From contig NZ_JALKCG010000004.1 in NCBI RefSeq assembly GCF_023016525.1, positions 186,001 to 250,000 on the forward strand: 64,000 nucleotides of DNA. Reading direction: 5' to 3'. The stretch's first letter is position 1, and the number at the start of each line of letters is the position of its first letter. Source of the stretch: Ancylobacter koreensis. Lineage in GTDB: Bacteria > Pseudomonadota > Alphaproteobacteria > Rhizobiales > Xanthobacteraceae. Positions 17,972-26,705 of this stretch are shown one piece after another. The notes under the pieces are model-generated. The model was given only the letters and a program-made list of their open reading frames with translations, did not search any database and was not told where the DNA came from. A program made the position numbers and the translations under genes.

Positions 17972-19990
17972 GGCGCGTTCGGAGATGAAGGCGAAGCGGC
18001 TTTCCGGCTTGTTGCCCATCAGCCGCTCCACGATGTCGGCGGTGGTGGCGCGCTCGGCTTCCGCCACGGTGACGCGCAGCAGGGTGCGCGTCTTCCGGCT
18101 CATCGTGGTTTCCTTCAGCTGCGCGGGCATCATCTCGCCGAGGCCCTTGAATCGGCCGATCTCCACCTTGCCGCGGCCGGAAAACTCCTTCTTGAGAAGC
18201 TCGTCGCGATGCGCCTCGTCGCGCGCATAGAGCGTCTTGGCGCCCTGGCTGATGCGATAGAGCGGCGGCACGGCGAGGAAGAGATGGCCGTTCTCGATCA
18301 GCTTCGGCATCTGCCGGTAGAAGAAGGTGACGAGCAGCGAGGCGATGTGCGCGCCGTCGACATCGGCGTCGGTCATGATGATCACGCGCTCGTAGCGCAG
18401 GTCTTCCTCGCGGTACTGAGCGCCGGTGCCGGCGCCGAGCGCCTGCACGAGATCGCCGAGCTGCTGGTTCTGCGCGAGCTTGTCGCGTCCGGCGCTGGCG
18501 ACGTTGAGGATTTTCCCGCGCAGGGGGAGAACCGCCTGGCTCTGGCGTTCGCGTGCCTGCTTGGCCGAGCCGCCGGCCGAATCGCCCTCGACGATGAAGA
18601 GTTCGGACCCCGCCGCCGAATTGTTCGAGCAGTCCGCCAGCTTGCCGGGCAGGCGCAGCTTGCGCACGGCGGTCTTGCGGGAGATTTCCTTCTCCTGCCG
18701 GCGGCGCAGCCTCTCCTCGGCGCGCTCCACCACCCAGTCAAGCAGGCGGCTGGCCTGCGCCGGGTTGCCGGCGAGCCAATGGTCGAACGGGTCGCGCAGC
18801 GCGCCCTCCACGATGCGCGCAGCCTCCACCGTCGCCAGCTTCTCCTTGGTCTGGCCCTGGAATTCCGGCTCGCGCACGAAGACCGAGAGCATGGCCGCGC
18901 AGCCGGCCATCACGTCGTCCGCCGTGACGATGGCGGCGCGCTTGGCGCCGCCGGTGCGCTCGGCATGGTCGCGCAGACCCTTGAGCAGAACGGCGCGCAG
19001 GCCGTTCTCATGGGTGCCGCCCTCCGCGGTCGGAATGGTGTTGCAGTAGGAGGAGACCGAGCCGTCGGCATCGCCCAGCCAAGCCACCGCCCATTCCGCC
19101 GAGCCGTGCCCGCCGGGGCGCTGGGTCTTGCCGGAGAAGATGTCGGGATGGACCAGCGTGTGGCCTTCCAGGTCGGCGGCCAGATAGTCCTTCAGGCCGC
19201 CGGGGAAGCGGAACACCGCCTTGGGCGGCACGTCGCTGCCCTCGACCAGCGCCGGGTCGCAACTCCAGCGTATCTCGACGCCGCCGAACAGATAGGCCTT
19301 GGAGCGGGCCATCTTGAAGATCCGCGCCGGCTTGAACCGGGCGCCCTCGCCGAAGATCTGCGCGTCGGGATGGAAGCGCACCCGAGTGCCCCGCCGGTTC
19401 AGCACCCGGCCGACCTCCTGGATCGGCCCTTGCGGCGCTCCGCGCGAATAGGTCTGGCGGTACAGCATCTGCCCGCGCGCCACCTCGACCTCCAGCACGT
19501 CGGAGAGCGCGTTGACGACCGAAACGCCGACGCCGTGCAGGCCGCCCGAAGTCTCGTAGACCTTGCTGTCGAACTTGCCGCCGGCGTGCAGCGTGGTGAG
19601 GATGACCTCCAGCGCCGACTTGCCGGGATATTTCGGGTGCTGCTCGATGGGGATGCCGCGCCCGTTGTCGGTCACGGTGAGGAAGCCGTCGGCCGTCAGC
19701 TCCACCTCGATGAAGCTGGCATGGCCGGCCACCGCCTCGTCCATGCAGTTGTCGATCACCTCGGCGAAGAGATGGTGCAGCGCCTTCTCGTCGGTGCCGC
19801 CAATATACATGCCCGGCCGCCGGCGCACCGGCTCCAGTCCTTCCAGCACCTCGATGTCGGCGGCGGTGTAGCCGGCCTCGCCGGGCGTGCCTTCGCCGGG
19901 GATGCTGCCGCGCGAGGCAGGCGACCGCGCCGGTGTGCGGATCGGGCGGGGCGAAGTGGGGGCGGCGAAAAGGTCGTCGGAATTCGACAT
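17939..19990 (-). CDS. parE: DNA topoisomerase IV subunit B
   Basis: A 683-residue type-II topoisomerase B subunit. The GHKL ATPase domain shows EVIDNCMDEAVAGH, DNGRGIPIEQHP and SGGLHGVGVSVVNALS. The TOPRIM part has EGDSAGGSAKQAR and the metal-binding DADVDGAHI. The QTK-loop and C-terminal regions are of ParE length, without the long GyrB insertion. With ParC it decatenates replicated chromosomes. The start at 19990 (MSNSDDLF) is preferred to an upstream in-frame ATG at 20056 that adds 22 atypical residues. The N-terminal 60 residues are a variable Pro/Ser-rich leader. Confidence 0.95.
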   Translation of the reverse strand: MSNSDDLFAAPTSPRPIRTPARSPASRGSIPGEGTPGEAGYTAADIEVLEGLEPVRRRPGMYIGGTDEKALHHLFAEVIDNCMDEAVAGHASFIEVELTADGFLTVTDNGRGIPIEQHPKYPGKSALEVILTTLHAGGKFDSKVYETSGGLHGVGVSVVNALSDVLEVEVARGQMLYRQTYSRGAPQGPIQEVGRVLNRRGTRVRFHPDAQIFGEGARFKPARIFKMARSKAYLFGGVEIRWSCDPALVEGSDVPPKAVFRFPGGLKDYLAADLEGHTLVHPDIFSGKTQRPGGHGSAEWAVAWLGDADGSVSSYCNTIPTAEGGTHENGLRAVLLKGLRDHAERTGGAKRAAIVTADDVMAGCAAMLSVFVREPEFQGQTKEKLATVEAARIVEGALRDPFDHWLAGNPAQASRLLDWVVERAEERLRRRQEKEISRKTAVRKLRLPGKLADCSNNSAAGSELFIVEGDSAGGSAKQARERQSQAVLPLRGKILNVASAGRDKLAQNQQLGDLVQALGAGTGAQYREEDLRYERVIIMTDADVDGAHIASLLVTFFYRQMPKLIENGHLFLAVPPLYRISQGAKTLYARDEAHRDELLKKEFSGRGKVEIGRFKGLGEMMPAQLKETTMSRKTRTLLRVTVAEAERATTADIVERLMGNKPESRFAFISERAAFASEQLLDI

Positions 19991-20119
19991 GAGCGCGGGC
20001 GGTCTCGTCTCGTTCGGAAGGGGCGATTCGGCGTTCCATAGCACTATGGCAGGCATGGCGCGAAACCGGAACGCTCCGTGAACATGGAGGCCCGCAGCGA
20101 GGCGATGTCAAGCGCCACG

Positions 20120-20404
20120 CTAGCGCTGCAGGCGCCGCCGGTTCGCCCGCACCTTGCGCCCGTAGAGCCCGACGATTTCGGGGCCGACCTTCTCCAGCCG
20201 CCCCGAAGCGGCGGCAGCCATGAGGCGGGCATTGACCTCGCCGAGCGCCAGCGCCTTCTCGCTCACCATGCGCATCGCCTCCATGCCGGCGGCGGTGTCG
20301 CCGCGCGCCATGCGGCTCATGCGCTCGGCCATCACCACCTGCATGTCGGCGCCGAGCCGCGCCATCTGCATGCCCATCGAGAACCATGTCAGCGGATGCA
20401 TCAT
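20120..20404 (-). CDS. Small phasin-like helical protein
   Basis: A 94-residue protein, Met- and Ala-rich, predicted to be nearly all helix: MMHPLTWFSMGMQMARLGADMQVVMAERMSRMARGDTAAG. It ends in a strongly basic tail (YGRKVRANRRRLQR). The start codon, a double ATG at 20401-20404, has an AGGAGCGAGAA site. Its composition resembles phasins, which coat polyhydroxyalkanoate granules, and a PHA synthase is encoded 1.6 kb away. No strict phasin signature can be shown by eye, so the assignment is tentative. The gene is divergent from argC. Confidence 0.65.
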   Translation of the reverse strand: MMHPLTWFSMGMQMARLGADMQVVMAERMSRMARGDTAAGMEAMRMVSEKALALGEVNARLMAAAASGRLEKVGPEIVGLYGRKVRANRRRLQR

Positions 20405-20609
20405 TTCTCGCTCCTGTCTTCCCCTCTGCCGGGGAACCGGACGGGAAGCTTTGGAAGCGGCCGGCGGTTCCCTCGCGCGGGGCGGGGCGGCCATGCGTGC
20501 GGGGAAGCCCTGCCGTCTTCCACCGGACATGTGGAAGGTGTAATGCCGCACGTCCACGCGCGCGGACCCCATCCGGGCCGCCGGCGCGTCAGCAGGAAGG
20601 GTCGCCACC

Positions 20610-21665
20610 ATGACGGACAGCAATGCGCGGATCGCGATACTCGGGGCCTCGGGCTATACGGGCTCGGAACTCGTGCGCCTGCTGCTGCGCCATCCGCGCG
20701 TGGAGATCGTCGCGCTGACCGCCGACCGCAAGGCCGGCCAGTCCATGGCCGAGGTGTTCCCGCAATTCGCGCCCTTCGCGCTGCCGCGGCTCACCACCAT
20801 CGACGAGGTGCAGTGGAACGGGGTCGACCTCGTCTTCTGCGCGCTGCCGCACGGCACCACGCAGCTCGTGATCAAGAAGGTGTTCGAGACGGCGCCGCAT
20901 GTGAAGGTGGTCGATCTCTCCGCCGACTTCCGGTTGCGCGACGCCGGCGCCTATGAGAGCTGGTACGGCCACCCGCACCAGGCTCTGGAACTGCAGCAGG
21001 AGGCCGTCTACGGCCTCGTCGAACTGTACCGGGACGACATCCGCAAGGCGCGGCTCGTCGCCAATCCCGGCTGCTACACCACCACCGCCATCCTGCCCGT
21101 GGTGCCGCTGATCGAGGCCGGCGCCATCGAGCCGGACAGCATCGTGGTCGACGCCAAGAGCGGCGTCACCGGCGCCGGCCGAGCGGCCAAGGAGAACCTG
21201 CTCTACACCGAGGTGACGGACGGCATGCACGCCTATGGCGTCGGCAGCCACCGGCACATGGCCGAGCTCGACCAGGAATTCTCCAAGGCGGCCGGGCGCA
21301 GCCTCACACCGAGCTTCACGCCGCATCTGGTGCCGATGAGCCGGGGCATCTACGCCACCATCTACCTGAAGACCGGCGCCGGCGTCGGCGCCGAGGGGGT
21401 GCACCGCGTGCTGGCCGATTTCTATCGTGGCGAGGCCTTCGTGCATGTGCTGCCGCTCGGCCAGGTGCCGCAGTCGCGCTTCGTGAAGGGCTCCAACATG
21501 ACCTTCATCGGTGTGGTGCAGGACCGCGCGCCCGACCGGGTGATCGTCGTCTCGACGACCGACAACCTCGTCAAGGGTGCCTCCGGCCAGGCGGTGCAGA
21601 ACATGAACCTCGTGCTCGGCTATCCCGAGACGACGGGGCTGGAGCAGATCGCGCTGTTCCCGTGA
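20610..21665 (+). CDS. argC: N-acetyl-gamma-glutamyl-phosphate reductase
   Basis: A 351-residue enzyme that reduces N-acetylglutamyl phosphate with NADPH, the third step of arginine synthesis. It has the N-terminal Rossmann motif ILGASGYTGSELVRLL, the catalytic Cys in NPGCYTTTAILP and the catalytic His region GVGSHRHMAELDQE. The length fits the large ArgC type. The gene stands alone and converges with the LprI-like gene, 11 nt apart. Cytosolic. Confidence 0.96.
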   Translation: MTDSNARIAILGASGYTGSELVRLLLRHPRVEIVALTADRKAGQSMAEVFPQFAPFALPRLTTIDEVQWNGVDLVFCALPHGTTQLVIKKVFETAPHVKVVDLSADFRLRDAGAYESWYGHPHQALELQQEAVYGLVELYRDDIRKARLVANPGCYTTTAILPVVPLIEAGAIEPDSIVVDAKSGVTGAGRAAKENLLYTEVTDGMHAYGVGSHRHMAELDQEFSKAAGRSLTPSFTPHLVPMSRGIYATIYLKTGAGVGAEGVHRVLADFYRGEAFVHVLPLGQVPQSRFVKGSNMTFIGVVQDRAPDRVIVVSTTDNLVKGASGQAVQNMNLVLGYPETTGLEQIALFP

Positions 21666-21675
21666 GACAGAAGCG

Positions 21676-22038
21676 CTAAAGCGGCGGCAGCGCGGCGATG
21701 GCGGCCGTGATCTGCTGCTTCAGCGCGGCGATGCGGGCGCGATAGAGCGCCCCGAGGCACGCCTTGTCCGCGCCGCAGGCCGTCCGCGCGGCGAGGAAGT
21801 CCTGCGCCTCGTCATGGCGCACGCCATTCGCGCCCATCAGCATCGGCAGGCGGGAATAGGCGAACCACAGCCCGCCCATCTCGCTGTCGAGCGCCGAGAG
21901 CGCGGGATCGGCGCAAACGGCGCGCTCGTCCGGCGTGCCGGCCTTGCCGCAGTCAAAGCTCGCGGCATGGGCCGGGGCTGCGGCCAGCGCCAGGCCGAGC
22001 GCGGCGGCGGCGAGCGCACGGGCGACGCGGCGGCTCAT
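21676..22038 (-). CDS. Secreted LprI-like (DUF1311) protein
   Basis: A 120-residue protein with a signal peptide ([25 protein letters not shown]) and a small Cys-containing domain ([29 protein letters not shown]), the pattern of the lysozyme-inhibitor LprI N-terminal/DUF1311 family. Four cysteines probably form two disulfides in the periplasm. Its ATG overlaps the phaC stop (ATGA), so it is likely co-translated with phaC, although no functional link is obvious. Whether it inhibits lysozyme is not known. Confidence 0.85.
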   Translation of the reverse strand: MSRRVARALAAAALGLALAAAPAHAASFDCGKAGTPDERAVCADPALSALDSEMGGLWFAYSRLPMLMGANGVRHDEAQDFLAARTACGADKACLGALYRARIAALKQQITAAIAALPPL

Positions 22039-24719
22039 GCCTTCACCTTCACATAGCTGCCGGGCGCGTCCTCGATGACGGGGTAGGGACCCTCGCCGGG
22101 GATGCGCGCGGGCACGCGGCGCCCGTCCTGCTGCTCGATCCAGTCGAGCCAGTCCGGCCACCACGAGCCCGGATGCATCTGCGCCCCGGCGATCCAGTCC
22201 TCCAGCTTCCCCTCCGCCGGGCCGCCGGTCCAGTACTGGTACTTGCCGCGCGCCGGCGGGTTGATGACGCCGGCGATATGGCCCGAGCCGGCCAGCACGA
22301 AGCGGCCGGGATTGCCGAGAAGCTGCACGCCGAGGAACACCGAGGCCGCCGGCGCGATATGGTCCTCGCGCGTCGCCACGGAGTAGATCGGCATGTCGAT
22401 CCGCTTGAGGTCCAGCAGCTTGCCGGCGAGCATCAGGCTGCCCTGTGCCAGCCGGTTATCGAGGTAGCAGTTGCGCAGATAGAAGGAATGGTTGGCCGCC
22501 GGCAGCCGGGTCGAATCCGCGTTCCAGTAGAGGATGTCGAACGGAAACGGCGCCTGCCCCTTGAGATAGTTGTTCACCACATAGGGCCAGATCAGGTCGT
22601 TGGCGCGCAGCATGTTGAAGGCGTTCGCCATCTGGCGGCCTTCCATGACGCCCGATTCCAGCATCTTGCGTTCGAGATGGGCGACCTGTTCCTCATCGAT
22701 GAACACCTTCAGGTCGCCGGCATATGTGAAGTCGACCTGCGTGGTGAGGAAGGTGGTGCTGGCCACCCCGGCATCCTTGCCCGCCGCCGCCAGCCAGGCC
22801 AGCGTCATCGCCAGCATGGTACCGCCGACGCAATAGCCGACCGCGTGCAGATGCCGGGTGCCGGCCGCCTTGCGGGCGACGTCGAAGGCGGTCAGCACGC
22901 CGTCCTTCATGTAGTCCTCGAAGCCCTTGCGGGCGAGCTCGGGTCCCGGATTGACCCAGGACACCACGAACACCGTCAGCCCGTTCGCCACCGCCCAGCG
23001 GATGAAGGACTTCTCGGCGGTGAGGTCGAGCACATAGAACTTGTTGATCCAGGGTGGGATGATCACCACAGGAGTCGCCAGCACGCTCTCGGTCTGCGGC
23101 GCGTACTGGATGAGCTGCATCAGCTCGTTCTGGAAGATCACCTTGCCCGGCGTGACCGCGAGGTTCTCGCCGACGCGGAACTTCGAGCTGTCGGTCTGGC
23201 GGATCTTCAGGTCGCCGCCGCCGGCCTCGATGTCCTCGGCCAGCATCTTCATGCCGCGCACGAGATTGTCGCCATTGGTGGCGAGCGTGGTGCGCAGCAG
23301 CTCGGGATTGGTCAGCACGAAGTTGGAGGGCGAGACCGCGCCGGCGATCTGGCGCACATAGAACTCCGCCTTGTGCTTGGTGTGCGGCTCTATCTCGGCC
23401 TTCTCCACCATTTCCTCCGCCCAGTTGGCGGTGAGCAGATAGGCCTGCTTGATGGCGTCGAAGAACGGGTTGCTGCTCCATTCCGGATCGGCGAAGCGGC
23501 TGTCGCGGGTGGCCGGCTCGACCACCGGGCGGGTCTTCTTGCCGCTCGCCTTCTTGAGCGCAGAGGACCACAGTTCGAGATAGCCGCCGATGAGGCGCGA
23601 CTGCGCCTCCAGCGTGCGCTGGGGGTCGGCGAGCCAGTATTCGGCGACGCTGCCGACGGTCTTGGCGACGTCGGCGAGGTCTTCCGCCACGTCGTCCTTG
23701 ATGCGGCCGTCCTCGCGCGGGCGCAGATAGGCGGCCATGGCGCGGCCGCCTTCCTCCATCATCCGCGCCAGATTGGCGGCGAAGGCCTCCAGGTCGATGG
23801 GCGAGGGGCGGGGCGCAGCGGCGTCGGCCGTCGGAGCCGCCGCCTTGGCAGGCTGCGGGGCCGGAGCGGGGGCAGGCTCCGCGCGTTCGGGCCGGGCGAT
23901 CTCGGGCTGTGCGATCTCGGGCTGTGCGATCTCTGGGCGTGCGATCTCGGGCCGTGAAGGCGCCGGCTCGGCGATGGCGGCGGCTTTGGCGGCGGACGCG
24001 GGGGCCGGCTTTGCGGCTTTGGCGACCGGTTCGGCGGCACGCGCCGGAGCCACGGCAGCCGGGGCGGGTGCCGGCGTGGCGACGCCGAGGCGGGCGCGGA
24101 TGGCGGCCCGCCGGGCGCTGGAAATGCCGGGCTTGCCGCTGCGGGTCTTCGTCGCGGCAGGTAGCGCGGCAGGCGGCGCGGCCGTCGTCGGCGGCGAATC
24201 GGCGGTAGCCGCTTTCTTTGCGGCGGATTTCACCGGGGCCGGCTTCACAGGGGGCGGCTTCACGGGTGCCGATTCCATGGGTGCCGATGTCACGGGTGCT
24301 TTGCCGCTCCGCTTGGCGTCCGCGCGGGAGAGGGGGGCGGGCTTGGCCGTCAATGGCATCTTGGCAGCCGGCTTTGCCGCTGCGGGCTTGGCCGCTGCGG
24401 ATTTGGTTGCGGCGGGCTTTGCCGCCACGGGCTTCGGTGCTGCGGGTTTGCCCGTGTCCGTTTTCGCCGGGGAAGCGTTCCTGCGCGTGCTTTTTGACGC
24501 GGCCTTCGGTGCAGGTGGCGTCTCTTGTGCGGTGGGCGCGACGGAAGCCTTGGCGCGATGGGCGGGCGCGGCCTTTCCAGCGGCACGCTTGGGCGCGGCG
24601 GGCGCAGGCGTGGTGGCCTGCGCGACGGGCTCCGGCGTCGCGGGCGTGGTCGTCTTCCGGCTGATCCGTCGATTGCTCAACGCTTGTCCCCGCGGGTAGG
24701 TACGTTCATAGGTGGCCAT
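22035..24719 (-). CDS. phaC: Class-I polyhydroxyalkanoate synthase with long basic Ala/Pro/Lys-rich N-terminal tail
   Basis: An 894-residue protein; class-I PhaC is normally about 590. From about residue 305 on it is a full PHA synthase: PhaC N-terminal domain, alpha/beta-hydrolase core, the lipase-like box [11 protein letters not shown] (catalytic Cys near residue 627), Asp in ATREDHIAP and His in [12 protein letters not shown]. It polymerises 3-hydroxyacyl-CoA into storage granules. The first 300 residues are low-complexity, with many AAKPA/APVK blocks like histone H1 or PhaF tails, plus four [10 protein letters not shown] repeats. The start at 24719 gives [11 protein letters not shown]. 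Divergent from the lipoprotein gene. Confidence 0.92.
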   Translation of the reverse strand: MATYERTYPRGQALSNRRISRKTTTPATPEPVAQATTPAPAAPKRAAGKAAPAHRAKASVAPTAQETPPAPKAASKSTRRNASPAKTDTGKPAAPKPVAAKPAATKSAAAKPAAAKPAAKMPLTAKPAPLSRADAKRSGKAPVTSAPMESAPVKPPPVKPAPVKSAAKKAATADSPPTTAAPPAALPAATKTRSGKPGISSARRAAIRARLGVATPAPAPAAVAPARAAEPVAKAAKPAPASAAKAAAIAEPAPSRPEIARPEIAQPEIAQPEIARPERAEPAPAPAPQPAKAAAPTADAAAPRPSPIDLEAFAANLARMMEEGGRAMAAYLRPREDGRIKDDVAEDLADVAKTVGSVAEYWLADPQRTLEAQSRLIGGYLELWSSALKKASGKKTRPVVEPATRDSRFADPEWSSNPFFDAIKQAYLLTANWAEEMVEKAEIEPHTKHKAEFYVRQIAGAVSPSNFVLTNPELLRTTLATNGDNLVRGMKMLAEDIEAGGGDLKIRQTDSSKFRVGENLAVTPGKVIFQNELMQLIQYAPQTESVLATPVVIIPPWINKFYVLDLTAEKSFIRWAVANGLTVFVVSWVNPGPELARKGFEDYMKDGVLTAFDVARKAAGTRHLHAVGYCVGGTMLAMTLAWLAAAGKDAGVASTTFLTTQVDFTYAGDLKVFIDEEQVAHLERKMLESGVMEGRQMANAFNMLRANDLIWPYVVNNYLKGQAPFPFDILYWNADSTRLPAANHSFYLRNCYLDNRLAQGSLMLAGKLLDLKRIDMPIYSVATREDHIAPAASVFLGVQLLGNPGRFVLAGSGHIAGVINPPARGKYQYWTGGPAEGKLEDWIAGAQMHPGSWWPDWLDWIEQQDGRRVPARIPGEGPYPVIEDAPGSYVKVKA
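23896..23955. repeat. 15-bp tandem repeat inside phaC
   Basis: Four copies of a 15-bp unit beginning GCGATCTCGGG start at 23896, 23911, 23926 and 23941. They encode the pentapeptide series [10 protein letters not shown] in the synthase tail. The in-frame unit length allows copy-number change without frameshift. Confidence 0.8.
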
Positions 24720-24772
24720 AATAGACGCGCCATCCGGTGCTAGCGAGTGCGTAACAGGCCGGAGGGAGTGCG

Positions 24773-25294
24773 TTGCCGGGAGGTCGGGTGAAAGCAGGGT
24801 CGCGGACGAAGAACGGCAGCGTGGGAGCCGGGGTCGGAGTGCTGATGCTGGCGCTTCTGCTGGCCGGCTGCGCGGCGTCCGGCGGCCCCTCGGGCATCGT
24901 GACCGGCGAGGCGCTCGACGCCGCCGTCGCGGAGGGCGAGAGCCCGGCCGCGCCCGCCACTTCCTCCGTGGAGACCGCGCCGCTCGCGTCGCAGCCCGTG
25001 TCTCACACGGCGCAGACCGCCAACGTGGCGAGTCCCACACCGCCCACCGATTCCGCTCCGGCGACGGCCTCCTCTACCGGCCGGCGCAGCGACGCGACGT
25101 CGCGTGCGGCACCCGCGCCCAAGGGCCGCCAGAAGGAGGCGGAAAAGACCTATCCGTCCTTCGGCGCGCCCGCCACGGTCGGCGACCGTCCGACACTGAC
25201 CACCGACGAAGCGGCCAAGCTGCAGCAGAATCTGGAGACGCTCGCCCGCGAGCGCGAGGCGAAGACGGTCCGCGAACTGGAGCAGGACCAGTAG
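24773..25294 (+). CDS. Putative lipoprotein of unknown function
   Basis: A 173-residue protein with a basic N-terminus, a hydrophobic stretch ([13 protein letters not shown]) and a lipobox LAGC, so it is probably lipidated and membrane-anchored. The rest is Ala/Thr/Ser/Pro-rich and largely disordered, ending in a charged helix ([24 protein letters not shown]). The TTG start at 24773 has a GGAGGGAG site; a GTG at 24788 is an alternative. It diverges from phaC with only 53 bp between them. I do not recognise a family. Confidence 0.65.
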   Translation: MPGGRVKAGSRTKNGSVGAGVGVLMLALLLAGCAASGGPSGIVTGEALDAAVAEGESPAAPATSSVETAPLASQPVSHTAQTANVASPTPPTDSAPATASSTGRRSDATSRAAPAPKGRQKEAEKTYPSFGAPATVGDRPTLTTDEAAKLQQNLETLAREREAKTVRELEQDQ

Positions 25295-25433
25295 CCTTCG
25301 TCGCGCCCGCGCAGGCACCATTCTTCTGCCCCTTTAGGCTGACATCGGTCGATGTGCGGGCGCTCGAACGGTGATATGAAGCGCCCATGATGCCGGCCCC
25401 GGGAGAAAAGGGGCGGCCTGGAGCTTGAGACCC

Positions 25434-26651
25434 ATGACCGATTTCCATCGAATCCGCCGGCTGCCCCCCTATGTTTTCGAGCAGGTGAACCGCGTGAAGG
25501 CTACCGCCCGCAACGGCGGCGCCGACATCGTGGACCTCGGCATGGGCAACCCGGATCTCGATGCCCCCGCTCATGTGGTCGACAAGCTGAAGGACACTAT
25601 CGGCCGGCCGCGCACCGACCGTTACTCGGCTTCCAAGGGCATTCCGGGTCTGCGCCGCGCGCAGGCGGCCTATTATGAACGCCGCTTCGGCGTGAAGCTG
25701 AACCCCGACACGCAGGTGGTCGCGACGCTGGGCTCGAAGGAAGGCTTCGCCAATATGGCGCAGGCGATCACCGCCCCCGGCGACGTGATCCTGGTGCCGA
25801 ACCCGAGCTATCCCATCCACGCCTTCGGCTTCCTCATGGCCGGCGCGGCGATCCGCTCGGTGCCCTGCGAGCCGGGGCCGGAATTCTTCCACGCGCTGGA
25901 GCGCGCGGTGGCGCATTCGATTCCCTCGCCGCTGGCGCTCGTGCTCTGCTACCCGTCCAACCCGACCGCGCAGGTCGCCGATCTCGATTTCTACCGCGAC
26001 GTGGTCGCCTTCGCGAAGAAGCACGACCTGATCGTGCTGTCCGATCTCGCCTATTCCGAGGTCTATTTCGACGACAACCCGCCGCCCTCGGTGCTGCAGG
26101 TGCCGGGCGCCATGGATGTGACGGTGGAGTTCACCTCCATGTCCAAGACCTTCTCCATGGCCGGCTGGCGCATGGGCTTCGCGGTCGGCAACGAGCGGCT
26201 CATCGCGGCGCTGGCGCGGGTGAAGTCCTATCTCGATTATGGCGCCTACACCCCGATCCAGGTGGCGGCCACCGCCGCGCTGAACGGCCCGCAGGACTGC
26301 ATCGCCGACATGCGCGCGGTCTACAAGAAGCGCCGCGACGCGCTGGTCGACAGCTTCGGCAAGGCCGGCTGGGAGATCCCCGTGCCGACGGCCTCGATGT
26401 TCGCCTGGGCGCCGATCCCCGAGAAGTTCCGCAATCTCGGCAGCCTCGAATTCTCCAAGCTGCTGATCGAGAAGGCGGATGTCGCGGTGGCGCCGGGCGT
26501 GGGCTTCGGCGAGCACGGCGACGACTATGTGCGCATCGCGCTTGTGGAGAATGAGCAGCGCATCCGCCAGGCCGCGCGCAATGTCCGCCGCTTCCTTGAA
26601 ACGGGCGCCGAAACATTGCACAACGTCGTCCCTCTCGCTGCGGCGCGCTGA
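25434..26651 (+). CDS. alaC: Class-I aminotransferase, AlaC/LL-DAP-aminotransferase-like
   Basis: A 405-residue fold-type-I PLP aminotransferase. It shows VDLGMGNPDLDAP, YSASKGIPGLRRA, the CYPSNPTAQ substrate/PLP segment, SDLAYSEVYFD and the PLP lysine in SMSKTFSMAGWRMGFAVG. It most resembles glutamate-pyruvate aminotransferase AlaC and its relatives. It lies directly before hom, as in many Rhizobiales. The ATG at 25434 is preferred; a TTG at 25425 is in frame. The exact amino donor is not determined by sequence. Confidence 0.88.
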   Translation: MTDFHRIRRLPPYVFEQVNRVKATARNGGADIVDLGMGNPDLDAPAHVVDKLKDTIGRPRTDRYSASKGIPGLRRAQAAYYERRFGVKLNPDTQVVATLGSKEGFANMAQAITAPGDVILVPNPSYPIHAFGFLMAGAAIRSVPCEPGPEFFHALERAVAHSIPSPLALVLCYPSNPTAQVADLDFYRDVVAFAKKHDLIVLSDLAYSEVYFDDNPPPSVLQVPGAMDVTVEFTSMSKTFSMAGWRMGFAVGNERLIAALARVKSYLDYGAYTPIQVAATAALNGPQDCIADMRAVYKKRRDALVDSFGKAGWEIPVPTASMFAWAPIPEKFRNLGSLEFSKLLIEKADVAVAPGVGFGEHGDDYVRIALVENEQRIRQAARNVRRFLETGAETLHNVVPLAAAR

Positions 26652-26705
26652 CCGCTTTCCCGGGCGGCGCCGCTTCCTGGCTTTCTGTTGAGTTCGGACA
26701 CATTG

